DNA of 64,000 bases, taken from assembly GCF_901709675.1 (NCBI RefSeq), contig NC_051088.1:17472693-17536692 (forward strand), given 5' to 3'. Both the position numbers and the translations under genes were made by a program. Under the pieces are notes generated by a model. The model was not told the origin of the DNA and ran no database searches. It was given only the letters and a program-made list of their open reading frames with translations. The number at the start of each line of letters is the position of its first letter. Position 1 is the stretch's first letter. This document shows positions 44,505 through 55,294 of the stretch, one piece after another. Source of the stretch: Syngnathus acus (Eukaryota > Chordata > Actinopteri > Syngnathiformes > Syngnathidae).

Positions 44505-44928
44505 CGCAAGAACAGGCTTCATAGTGGCCAATCCAAAAAAAAAAACGCTGCTGTTCCCTAACCGCCTGTGGATGTCTTTTCACTGTAACGAGCTGCTTTT
44601 CGATTTTGAAGTCATTCTCGTCACTTTGCTGTGTAGGAGGTGTTTTGGAAAAGTCAGGTGTGCGTTGTCATTGTGTGCAAGTGAGCTTTTCTGTATTCTG
44701 ATGTTTCTTCCCTGTGGTGTCTCCAGAAACATTCCAACACTGTCAGTCTCACTGCTGTAGTTATGGTATTCATGCAATACGTGGAATCAAAAGGCCTTTT
44801 TTGCTTTTCAGATGTGCTCTGCCCTATTTGGATTTGAGAGCATGAGCATTATGCATGTTCTAAGTTTCTTTGTGCTTATTTGTGTATTTATTGCAGATGC
44901 TTATGGAGCAAGATAATACCCATGCAAA

Positions 44929-44934
44929 AATAAA
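44929..44934 (+). terminator. wdr13: poly(A) signal of wdr13
   Basis: AATAAA, 425 bases after the stop. Confidence 0.65.
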
Positions 44935-44949
44935 CGACTGCAACTGACT

Positions 44950-46050
44950 GACTTGACTCAACTTGTTTGTGCATCTCTGCGCTGTCAATACGAAACAATG
45001 TTCTGTTGTGAGTATCCATCCATCTACGGCTCGGCTCGGCTCGAATGGGGGCTAACCCCAGCCCCTCCTTTTCCGGTATAAGCCCCTCCCCTTGGGTTGG
45101 TTGTTATGATTATATTTAGTAGTAAATCTGGAGATTTATTTTTCTGCAACCACATACCCTAGTGCTGACATTTTAGCCACTACTTTATGACCCCCTAAAC
45201 AAACAAATGCCGATCCTGTATGAAGCGGTTTCTTAACTGATGATTAACTAGAATGACACCATATTATAGAATGTTCTAGAACGGAGGAGGATGAGAATGT
45301 AAATTACAACTTAATTTTAACGTTAATTAATCTTCATGTATTAATCAACAAAATAACAAACAAGATTAAAATAGTCAGCTCTTAACCAACTTTTTGCGTT
45401 AAACCTAAACTAGGGATTACAATTGGATTGTAAGATTATATTTGAGATCAATTGCATGGATTGGAACTCGTATAGAAAAGACGACAAATATAAAGTCACA
45501 TACTTCCTCCTTTCATTGCAATCTAATTCGCTGTGCCGCTCCTTCAAGGGGAGGAAGTATAACGAATGAAGAAAAATTGAATATTACAGCTCTGACTCAG
45601 TAAGATGCTGTAATAGTTGTCCTATGTTCATTTTGTTTTCTCTTGTCAATTATTTTACTGGTTCTTTTATCACAAACAAAGGATTTAGGTTGAGTTACCT
45701 GACATGTTTCGGCATGTAGTTCCGAAACATGTCAGGTAACTCAACCTAAACACTTTGTGATAAAAGAACCACTAAACTAATATGCTGTAATATTAGTCAT
45801 TTTTCCAATAAATAATCAAGTTTGCGCAGGAAGTAAAAGCAAAACAAAAATTGTCAGTATAACGACTCGTATCACGAACAACTCCCAAGTCAGGTCCCAA
45901 GGAACCATTGTACTCCTTTCAGGGTGCCCAAAATGCTTGTTTGTGCAACCATCCTGCAGGTACAGATGTCATATTGTTGCATTTCCCATAAAGTGTGCCC
46001 CACAGCAGCCCGGCCGTCTGGCCTCACAGACAGCAAAAAAAAAAAAAGAA
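44950..46050. other. Intergenic, wdr13 to gpr173
   Basis: Convergent gene ends. The only structured sequence is the foldback at 45660-45770. No exon is seen. Confidence 0.5.
45660..45770. repeat. Foldback with arms of about 50 bp and a 9-base loop
   Basis: Arms 45660-45712 and 45722-45770 are inverted copies, identical over the inner 29 bp (ending acctgacatgtttcgg) and the outer 17 bp, with a short divergent patch between. The loop is catgtagtt. The left arm is also present singly at 39028-39080. Confidence 0.85.
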
Positions 46051-46054
46051 ACTG

Positions 46055-48570
46055 CATCAAAAGTAGAGTCTTTATTGACGAGTGGGCAAAATAACCACCT
46101 CAGCTCAACTGTACAGTTTACACAAGATCACCTCGCAAAGCAATGCTTGATGTAAAAATCACAGACCTCATTTCACTTTTTGCTTGGACGTTCCATATCA
46201 ACATCTGTACAAGTTAGCCCCCCCCCACCCACGTTCAAGATTGACCGCACAGGTCAAACATTTGCATCTCAAATTGGAGACTCAGCGACTTGACTTGCAG
46301 CGGGACTATCCGGCTCGGAAACTTTGATCCAGACTCAAATGGGAGGGAAACATGAGCAGGCTCGCAAACATTCAGTGTTCGCTCTTCCACATTGACCCCC
46401 ACTGGGTTTCGTCATTCATAGTTACTTGAAAAACATTTCCCAACATCACAGATCTGCAAATATTTGCATATTTGGAATACAATGTACATCACCATTAGCA
46501 ATTTCAAGTGGACTGTTTCCTCTCATTTGAAGATTCACCCATAGTTTTGCATTTTTGTTATACTTACATTAGAGGGGAGCTAAACCCAAGATGTCAGTTG
46601 TGTTTTGAACGTGTTTATCTTATTGATAAACTGCTGTTCACATAAGTCTAGTTTAAAACATTGCAGCTAGTCACCTTGCTTTTTCATTGTCACAAGTGAG
46701 AATTTGTAAGAATGTGACATTCCCGCATATTATGCAATTTTTTTTTTTTACTGACAAAACATACTTGGTAAATGTTCAGCAACGACAAGCTACACATGGT
46801 TGCTGTCGGCCATTAGCCGAATCTAGTTTTAACTTTAACGCTGACACACTTCAAATTCCTACTGAAGCTCGTATGTCACTGAGCGGTGAAGGTTTGCGAG
46901 TATTTGCACACATAGCAAATATTTTTTTTGTCAGCGTTTGTTTAAGATTGCAAAGATGTTTGCCAGACATTCACAAAACAGCTTTAATGGTCGCAAACTG
47001 TATTTCTTGTTTTGATATGTTGACTTTGCCTTGCTGCAAGCCATTTTGAATGAAACAGGTGTACTCAAATGTATCAAACCTAATTACTTTCACTTATTGA
47101 AAAAAAAATCCAAGTTCTCAAGTGTGAGAAATGAGGCAAAGTTATACAACAATTCTCCCTGGTTTGTTATCAAGCACTTTTTTCACTTTTAATTGGTTTA
47201 TAATGTGTAAAAATAAAACAGCTTCAGTACGGCTCATTCTGTTTTCACCCAACATGGCGCCCTCCCCTCTTACGTTGATTAATTATCTAGTTCATTCTCA
47301 CTGCAATATGAATCAGAGGGTCCTTGTTTTGACAAGTGCTGGCGCCAACATGGTGTTTTTGCTTTTAAATTGATTTGGGTTTAGTTTCCTTTTAATGTTA
47401 AATATCTGATGTTGTTTATGGTATTGGAATCCATTTTGAAGACACATCTTCATTTGATGGCTTGTTTCATACGCAAGCCACACTATTACAGTTCTTATTG
47501 ACTTTTTTTTTTGTTGAAAATAAACATCATTTAGCTCTCTCACATTTTCTGACTGGTACAAGGCCTGGTACACACACAAAGACAATCAGTTTGTTTTTGT
47601 CATCATTTGGCTTCTACTCAACCTAATAAAATAATCCTTTAAGAGTATCCTGTGGTTTGAGTGTGTTAAGAGTGAATTTGTCCCAATAATTGGGTCTAAA
47701 ATGGTTTGGTGCACCAACCTTAAATATTAATAAACATGTTAAAGATTTACAACGGAAAGTCTTAATTTTTGAGGGGAGAAATTGTGACTTGTTATCGTCG
47801 TGTGTCGGGTCGGTTGATAAACGATGATTTGAAAAACAAATCTTTACGTGTGTTCCAGGCCCAAGTATGACACAGCAGGAGTTTTAACATGGCAACATCA
47901 GAGCAGGCTTATCCTCACACACCTACGCAAAAATGAGATATAAAAACACACACAAGCAGGAATTAACGTTCCTGTACAGCCTTTACAATATGAAATCAAG
48001 TCATATTTCAAAATAGGGTCATCTGCTTAACATGTATCGTTTACAAATAAAGAAAAACAGGCATTTTTTTTTTTTTCTTATGATACAAAGAAATGTAACG
48101 TACCCTAAATGAAGTCCAAAAAAAAACCTCAAGCATGTTAGGGTTCATAACTGCTATTAAAACGCTTTCTTCGATATCAAAGAGTCTCCTTCCGTTAGCA
48201 CAAATCAGAGTCCCGGGGTGGTCGCTCCATCACTCAAACTCTCCAAATTCTTTTTGCTGTCTTTCAAGTCTGTAATGTTCCAATCAAAACATTTTATCCG
48301 GTAGTCCTAATGCTCAGTTTTGTGCCTTGAGTGACACAGACACTGATGTGTGTCGCGCTGAAGTAAGGCAACATGATATTAAAAATGGCATCGGTCTCAC
48401 TTTTCCGGGCTGAGCTTACCTATTAATCCATCACGAGGCAATCGAGTTTGGCTGAGCGGGTTTCTTGCGCCCCTCCAAAAACCTCTGGCACAAATATCGA
48501 CATTCTTTGTTGAAATGGCACTGTGCCTGCACTGGTTGGCTCCAAAGCACATTCTCCGGGCGGGTGCAAT
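46055..48570 (-). other. gpr173: gpr173 3' UTR
   Basis: Non-coding 2.5 kb from the gpr173 stop to the minus-strand AATAAA at 46070-46075. Weak open frames only. Long 3' UTRs are usual for SREB receptors. Confidence 0.5.
46070..46075 (-). terminator. gpr173: poly(A) signal of gpr173
   Basis: TTTATT on plus, AATAAA on minus, preceded on the minus strand by a continuous non-coding stretch from the gpr173 stop. Confidence 0.45.
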
Positions 48571-49782
48571 TCACATGATGCAGTAGGCCTCATCCTGGGG
48601 CAGGTGTTGTTTAGTCCTCCAATAGGAGGGCAGGTGGGCTCGCAGCACTTTTCTCAGATCTTCGTTGAGCAGGAGACAGAAGATGGGGTTGACTCCGGCC
48701 TGGGCAAAGCTCATCCACACGGTGACGGAGAGGTACTTGTGAGGGATGCTGCACGACTTGACGAACACCCTCCAGAAGCACGTCACGATATAGGGAGCCC
48801 ACAGGACCAAGAAGAGCAGGGTGATGGTGTAGAACATGCGGCCCAGCCTCCTCTCGGACCTCACCTCGTCCATCCCCAGCAGGCGCCGGTGTTGATTGTG
48901 TAGGTTCTGCCTGATACCCAGCAGAGTGGGCGGCATGGGGCCCCGGCCGAACCCGGCGATCCAGTTCGCCGCCGCCTGGCCGGTGGCGCCGGGACCGTGG
49001 AAAGTCCAGTTCTGGCTGATGGCCGGCACCAGCTGGACCGGTTTCATCTTGCGGTGCCTGTACTCGAAGAGCAGCAGTTTGGCGTAGAAGCCGTGCGTGG
49101 CCAGAACCACCACGGCCAGCATGAGCATGAAGCCCAGGGTGTCGTTGGTCTTCAGGTAGCGGTGTTCGAAAATGCACTGGTCCTCGTCCCGGATGAACTT
49201 GTACGTCCCCACGTCGAAGACGGGCGGGAAGGCCATGGCCACCGCCAGAGTCCACACCATGCAAATGATAGCGGCGCAGGTCCAGATCGTCATGCGCTTG
49301 GCGTAGAACCTGTGGTGGGCGATGGCAAGGTAGCGGGTGACGGCCACGCAGAAGAGCATAAAGGCAGCGTGGAAACAAAAGAGCACGGCCATGAACGCCA
49401 CCACTTTGCAGCTCAAGGCGCTGTAAGTCCACGCCGAGCCGTTGTGGACCGACACCAGGACGAAAGGGAAGCAGGCGGCCGAGCGCACTGCGTCGGCCAG
49501 GCACAGATCCAGCAGGAAGAAATACGGCGCCTTGTGAAGTGTCCGGTCTCGGAGGACCAGCAGAGAGACCAAAAGGTTGCCCGCCAGGCTAATGCAGATG
49601 ATCAAGCCTAAGAAAACGAGTTTGAAGTACGCAGATACGTCTGAGGCCGAGATTGCTCCTCCCCCGCCGCTGCCGCCGCCGTGGCTGCTGCTGCTGCTGC
49701 CTCCTCGGGCCGAGCCGCTCTGCGAGGCCAGCCCGGCCAGCAAGCTGCCCGGTCCGTCCATGGCGAAGCTCTGGTTGGCCAT
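48571..49782 (-). CDS. gpr173: Orphan G protein-coupled receptor 173 (SREB3)
   Basis: GPR173 belongs to the SREB family (GPR27, GPR85, GPR173), brain-expressed seven-pass plasma-membrane receptors. The single coding exon encodes 403 aa from MANQSF, chosen because family members begin MAN; the frame is open for 20 more codons from an upstream ATG at 49842. Transmembrane 1 starts near KLVFLGLIICISLAGNLLVS. TM3 ends CVAVTRYLAIAHHRFYAKRM, so the family TRY replaces DRY. Also present are FPPVFDVGTYKFIRDEDQC, SQNWTFHGPGATGQAAANWI and GMDEVRSERRLGRMFY, and it ends EAYCIM. KMKPVQLVPAISQ and EHRYLKTNDT favour GPR173 over GPR85. The N-terminus has a Ser/Gly-rich run (SSSSS, GGGSGGGG) that human GPR173 lacks, with an N-glycosylation site at NQS. 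No frameshifts. Confidence 0.96.
   Translation of the reverse strand: MANQSFAMDGPGSLLAGLASQSGSARGGSSSSSHGGGSGGGGAISASDVSAYFKLVFLGLIICISLAGNLLVSLLVLRDRTLHKAPYFFLLDLCLADAVRSAACFPFVLVSVHNGSAWTYSALSCKVVAFMAVLFCFHAAFMLFCVAVTRYLAIAHHRFYAKRMTIWTCAAIICMVWTLAVAMAFPPVFDVGTYKFIRDEDQCIFEHRYLKTNDTLGFMLMLAVVVLATHGFYAKLLLFEYRHRKMKPVQLVPAISQNWTFHGPGATGQAAANWIAGFGRGPMPPTLLGIRQNLHNQHRRLLGMDEVRSERRLGRMFYTITLLFLVLWAPYIVTCFWRVFVKSCSIPHKYLSVTVWMSFAQAGVNPIFCLLLNEDLRKVLRAHLPSYWRTKQHLPQDEAYCIM
49656..49705. repeat. gpr173: Imperfect trinucleotide repeat within gpr173
   Basis: ccgccgctgccgccgccg and ctgctgctgctgctg encode the Gly/Ser run in the receptor N-terminus on the minus strand. Such a run may vary in length. 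Confidence 0.8.
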
Positions 49783-51650
49783 TCCGTCGGCCTCCCGCCT
49801 GCGCTCGGGCGTGCCTTCTGCCTGCCTGCCTATAAGCTCCACTGATCCTCTTACGGCCGTTGTCTGCTTTACAAGGAGAGGCCTTTTCTACACGTCACCT
49901 CTCCTCTTTTGTCCACAAGCTCGCCACCTGTGAACACAGACGCACATTTTCATGAAGGGCTGTGTGCGCCCTTTCCCATCCCCCCCCCACCTTCCTCCTC
50001 CCTCGGCGAGAGACGGAGGACCGCCATGGAAATCTTCCCCGTTCCTCTTAAGGCTGGGATCAGATCAGCAGCTCGACAGCATGCCAGCTTCTCGGCTCTC
50101 TCAGTAATTACCTATCCCGTTGCTAAGATACAACAGCTCGCATACTTTGTGCAAGTGTGGGTGTTTGAGTGAATGCACGGGGGTGTAGGGGTGGTGGTGG
50201 TGGTGGTGGTGGGGTGGGGGGGGTTGTCGAAGAGACTGGGCATGTCCAACAAACCAAACTGTATGCTTTGTATGTCAGTGGAGGACATCCACTCCCCAAC
50301 CCCCCATCGCCACCGCACCCCTTTCTGCACCACACATAAATGTGAGTGTAATTATCACGGCAGGGGAGACATTTTCATCAAATGTGCTAGTCAAGGTGGG
50401 TCTTTCTTGTCAATGTAGGCCACGCACACAAGCACTAAGCTCATGTTGATCACACAAATAGCCCTTTGCCACCTCGACTAATACATTACAGGAAGGAGCG
50501 AGAGGCCTGCCCGGCCGGGCCTTGTGGATGGGCTGGAAAACACAAACAGGTGTCACGGTCCCCTCTAGCTGTGTGCATGTGTGTATGTGTGTGCGTGGAA
50601 TCAGTTTCAACCTACCTTTCATTTCCTCGTTTTGCAAAAGAAACCCCCAAAAATGGAGAGAGAAAAAAGAGGCAGTCGCTTTGTCTCACCGTCGCTTGCA
50701 CGGAGAGAAAAAGAAGCGCACACAATGAAGCTTCATGCTCGTGTTGTGCACAACACCTGTTATGCATAAATCCATCCAAAGGGACAATTGGGAAACATAT
50801 GATCAACACGAGACACCCCACTTCCCCCCACTGAAGACTCCGCATCTGATCAGACAAGCCGAAAATGATGGAGATGCTGAGCCCTCATTTCACGCGATGG
50901 CAAAGGAAAAAAAAGGGGGAAAAAAAATTCCAAACCAGACATATAAATCCACGCGTTTGGTTTCGAGCATCAGTCGTGTAAACAGAGTCCGTGCTGCATC
51001 ACGTCGAAGGTGGCTCTCCAGAGGACGAACGGGGAGGGGGAAAAAGATCTTGTTGCGTTCATTTATCCAAATGATGTCAGATTTTCAATGCTAAGGATAA
51101 AAAAGCCACCCACAGACGGTGGAAAACGGCCGCGCGGCCCCTCGGAATGGTTTTGACGTGGATTTGGGCGACTGGCACCGGAACAATCAGTCCACACACA
51201 CGAGCGCCTCCATAAATCTCTTTCTCCATCTTTCAGTGGGGGTGATAAAATAAAAAAAGGAAATAACGATAGATTTCCTTGCTACACTTCAAATGCAGTC
51301 TTTGTTTTGCTGTCCGACGAAGGTGGACGGCTGCATGGGAAGAGTCCGATTGGAATAAAAAAGAAACCCCTCCATGACACCGTCAAAAGCAAATAGATTC
51401 ACAGCGCCGGCGATGTCGAAATGACGAAGCTGGACGCTGGGGACAAAACAAATAAATAAAACACAGGGGGGGGAAAGAAGGCCAAGAGAAGAAGAAGAAG
51501 CGGATGGATTGAGCGAATTATTCCCGAATAATCCCAATTATGGCTGCTCGCTCGGACGCAGCTCGTATATTTGCGGAATCACTCGGTTCTGTTCGTTGAG
51601 CGGAGAGACCGGGAAGGGAGGGGTGGGGGTGGATGGGCTGGGTACTGTGA
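49783..51650 (-). promoter_or_regulatory. gpr173: gpr173 5' region and probable promoter
   Basis: The GC-rich interval around 50980-51620 holds many CpGs and may contain a noncoding first exon on the minus strand, as in other SREB genes. A G-rich run lies at 50181-50227. I cannot fix a start site. Confidence 0.35.
50181..50227 (+). repeat. (GGT)n and G-run, possible quadruplex
   Basis: gggtgtaggggtggtggtgg continuing to gggtggggggggttg. Several runs of three or more G separated by short loops could form a G-quadruplex. Confidence 0.7.
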
Positions 51651-51659
51651 ATACGTCGA

Positions 51660-54530
51660 ACACCCCCTTGCTTATTCGCAGGTTATGTCTGTGAGACAAA
51701 TTTCATTGCTTATGCATATGTTTCACTGTAAGGGAATTTTGTGATTTGTTTCTAAATATATTAAACATAAGATTAGGGAAAAATGTTCATTCAAATGTTC
51801 ATTTGGTCAATATTGTAATCATGATTCTTAATAATAATTATTCCTCATGCTAGGAAAAACATCTGTATTGTAAACAGTTTTTCAATGCACGATGAAACTT
51901 GCAATAAGAATTAATTATATATAACAATATATAAAAAATAAAATTAACCAAATAATTTAAAAATTACTTCAGCCTATATTTCAGATTTTTTTGTTCAGAC
52001 AAGTAGAAATAGAATTTTTAAGCGTTATCTAGCCTTGGGCTCTGCAGAAGACTAGAATCAGTCAAAACTGTGAGCAGCAGGTAACACCTAAAAATTCTAT
52101 TTCTACTTGTCTGAGCAAAATAATTTGAAATATATCATCACGGAGACATGATGAATCTCATCAAAATTACTTCAGCCTAACTTCATAAATATGCTATTTT
52201 TTTTAACATCACTTGCCCTGCATCTGAAGCAAATACAGACAACAAATATTGAGTCCTAACTCCTCAACATGATGCTTCCTATCTCCAGGTTTTGTTGTGC
52301 TTTCTTCTTGACTCACTCACCACAGTCTACCGAGTGACGTAACCCCCCCCCACCACCACCACACACACACACACACACGCACGCACACTTAAGGAAGCCC
52401 TAACAAGGCCTTCTCCCCCGGGTGGTTGGCTGACTCCTGATCAAAAAAGTGAGATATGCAGCCGGGCCACCGACTATGAGTGTTTTTTTAATAGCGGTTA
52501 GAAAAATTGTGACCTTGATAAAAATTAATTTTGCACCCTTAATTGTAAAACCATGATAAATATTCAATTAATTGAGCGGTCTTAGTCATGAGCTTCACCT
52601 GCCGCTGAGTGTGGTCATAATCCGTTTGTTGTTGCTGTCATCTGGCGTGGCTTTTGAACGACCGCCCTGCATACCAACAGGTTGTTCCCCTGCGTGTTGG
52701 CAAAACAGCTTGTTAGCAATAGCAGTTGTGGCTTGAACACTGCAACCCCTTTGCAAAATTAATACAGTTTGTGGGGCCTTATGTGGCCGCTGGCTCTGCA
52801 TAACAATCTTGCCTGAAACCATCATTTGCATTCGCTGAACAGGAGTTCAAATTGATTTTGATCAAAAATAATATATTTGCACATAGAAGAGGGTAGAAGA
52901 GTAAAGAAAATTGATGCATTTCCGATTTCATGTCCTTGACAGTATCGTGTGACGTCTAGGGAGCTTTGTCCTATTAGATGATGTGCAACCAACTCCCATT
53001 GGCATGACACTGCAGCTTCAGAGCCTTGCACTCATGTTGTTGTCTATTTGCACATCAAGCAAAGTTGAACGCTCTCTGGAGGCCACTCGCTAAAAGCACC
53101 AATGTAACTTTAATGCTGTCAGACTCGCTGAAATGCTCTTGCTGTGCTGCGTTGTTATGAAAAGGTTCAAAAGACAGTTTCTATGTGGGTGGAAGGAATG
53201 GAACTGCGTAGAACTTGAAGGTACTGCAAAACTTCGATCACTTCCAAAATGTGTACTTTAGCGGTAATGTTTCTTTTTAAATGTAAAAAGATGTAATGTG
53301 AAGACAATAGTCTCATTTTTTTTCAAGGATTTTGAGAATAAAGTCATAGCTCGTGCTTCTTTCCAGGAAACAGTCAGTCTTGAAGAGTGAAGTGTTAACA
53401 ATTAATATAGCAATACTCACCATCATACAGTATATTCCTAATCCTTTGCAAACAACGACTAATATTACAAAAATGTTGTTTTTTGAGGAGTCTGAAACGG
53501 ATTCATGGCATTTCCATCCATTTCAATAGGGAAAAATTATTTGAGAAATGGATGTGGTGAGTTATGAGTATGGTCATGGAACAAATTATATTCAAAGCAC
53601 TGAATCGAACCTATTCTTAATTTTTATGACGTTATCTTTTTGTAAGCATAAGCACTTCCAGGACTTTGCTTGGAGAAGCAGCAATCCTTGCTCCATTTGC
53701 GTCCATTTGGACGAAAGGCAGCAACTCTCTTCATTGGAGGCGTTCAGCTGGTACAAAGGCCAAATGAGTCTGAGGTTTCAGGAGACATTGAAGGCAATCA
53801 TCCACCTGCGCCATCAACAGATGGAGGCTCTTGGTCAGAGGGAGCAGATGGATGAGGTGCAATCTGTCAACATGCAACAGTGAAACCACAGTGACAGCGA
53901 GCGCAAGAGAAAAACAAAGGCCAGTGATTTATGTTGCACATTAGAGGAAAAAGGTTTCACCGCATACTAATACTTTTCGGGCTAAACAGACATTGCAATT
54001 GCACGGTGGGTTTTGAAACTGAAAATTAAGCAAAATTGGCCCTTTCAATAATATTAGACACAGTATATGAAAAAAAGGTCATCAGGACCAGCAAGAACTT
54101 CTCTGCTGGCCTCAGCAGCATTGACCTACATTTTAAATCAAAATTTTTTAAATTGATTCAATGAAATTGTAATATACTGGAATACAATGGCATAGAATGG
54201 GTGATTATGGGGAAATTCTAATTTAATTCATTAAATTAAAAACTATTCAACGACTACAACTCAACCTTAAATGGAACTTGGGAGGCCAACCAGAAAATAA
54301 GTTATTAATTACTAGCCATTGTACCAAAGGTAATAGCTAAAAATATACATGTTTATAATTAACTGTGGAAAGCTTAAAATAGCATGTTACAGTTTCTTGT
54401 AGCAGTGACTTCTCCAAAACCAAATACATGTTGTATTTAAATATACACTGTGTGCAATTGCTTTTGATGTGTGTTTTGTTTGACAGTAAATGACAACTGA
54501 TAGACATCTTGAAGTGAAATCAGGGAGAGC
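51660..54530. other. Intergenic, repeats only
   Basis: It contains a foldback at 51975-52134 and a (CA)n run near 52350-52390. Open frames at 53548-53883 have no splice context or recognised motif. I see no gene. Confidence 0.45.
51975..52134. repeat. Foldback element of about 160 bp
   Basis: Arms of about 54 bp at 51975-52028 and 52081-52134 are inverted copies with scattered mismatches (core gacaagtagaaatagaattt), separated by about 52 bp. It is likely a MITE. Confidence 0.7.
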
Positions 54531-54534
54531 AAAT

Positions 54535-54750
54535 GCACGTACTGGTTAGCACGCCCACCTTACAGTTCAGAGGTCGATTCATCCCTCCCTATGTGGAGTT
54601 TGCATGTTCTCCCCGTGCCTGCGTGGGTTTCCTCAGGGTACTCCGGTTTCCTCCTGCATTCCAAAAATATGCACGGTAGGCTGATTGACCACAATTGTTT
54701 TGTAGGTGTAATCATGAGTGTGAATGATTGCCTGTCTATGTGTGCCCTGC
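54535..54750 (+). mobile_element. tRNA-derived SINE remnant
   Basis: ttagcacgcccaccttacag and the gtttgcatgttctccccgtg, ggtactccggtttcctcctg phrases match a very common teleost SINE-like repeat. A head region with decayed A and B boxes leads into the conserved body. Tail fragments of the same family are near 24060 and 35470. Confidence 0.6.
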
Positions 54751-55294
54751 GTAAATCAACGCTCTGCTTTCAATATGTTAAATGTCCACTAGATGGCATC
54801 ACGGTGTGATGTTCCATAAGGTCAACGAGAGCACCATGAGTCTACTGCATTTGGAACCTACTAAATAGTTTCATACGTTGAAATGAAAGTAAATAAACGT
54901 CCATTTAAAAGCGTTTGGTTTGAATGTCTTTTAGTGATACACTTTAATCTGAACTCTTTACTCCTGTTCAAAATGGTGTCTGCATCATTAGCATGGTTTT
55001 ATCTTGTAGATGTGAATTCCAGCGATGATGGCTTGTATAAGTGAGCGAAGGCAGCCAGCCCTTTGTCACTTGTAATTGACATGATCGATTTCATATGATG
55101 GCCATCTATTTTTGTCCTGGCTATTATTGGGAGTGTTCCGTCAGACAGAGGGCTGCTGTGTCTCGATGAGCTACGACCCCTCGTAAGAGAATGCTGTATT
55201 GCTCAGAGTGAAACCCAACCCCCTCGTTGGCCTTGTTTCACTCGCTAAATTGGCAAGACATAACTGGCAAACCTTCCCTCTAGATAAACTAGAT

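Noticed and set aside
48611-49504. 297-codon frame on the minus strand
   Set aside because: It overlaps gpr173 in another frame; the Arg/Pro-rich sequence is a GC-driven shadow.
48997-49611. 204-codon frame on the plus strand
   Set aside because: Antisense shadow of gpr173.
53548-53883. 111-codon frame
   Set aside because: No motif, no splice sites with matching phase, no poly(A) context.
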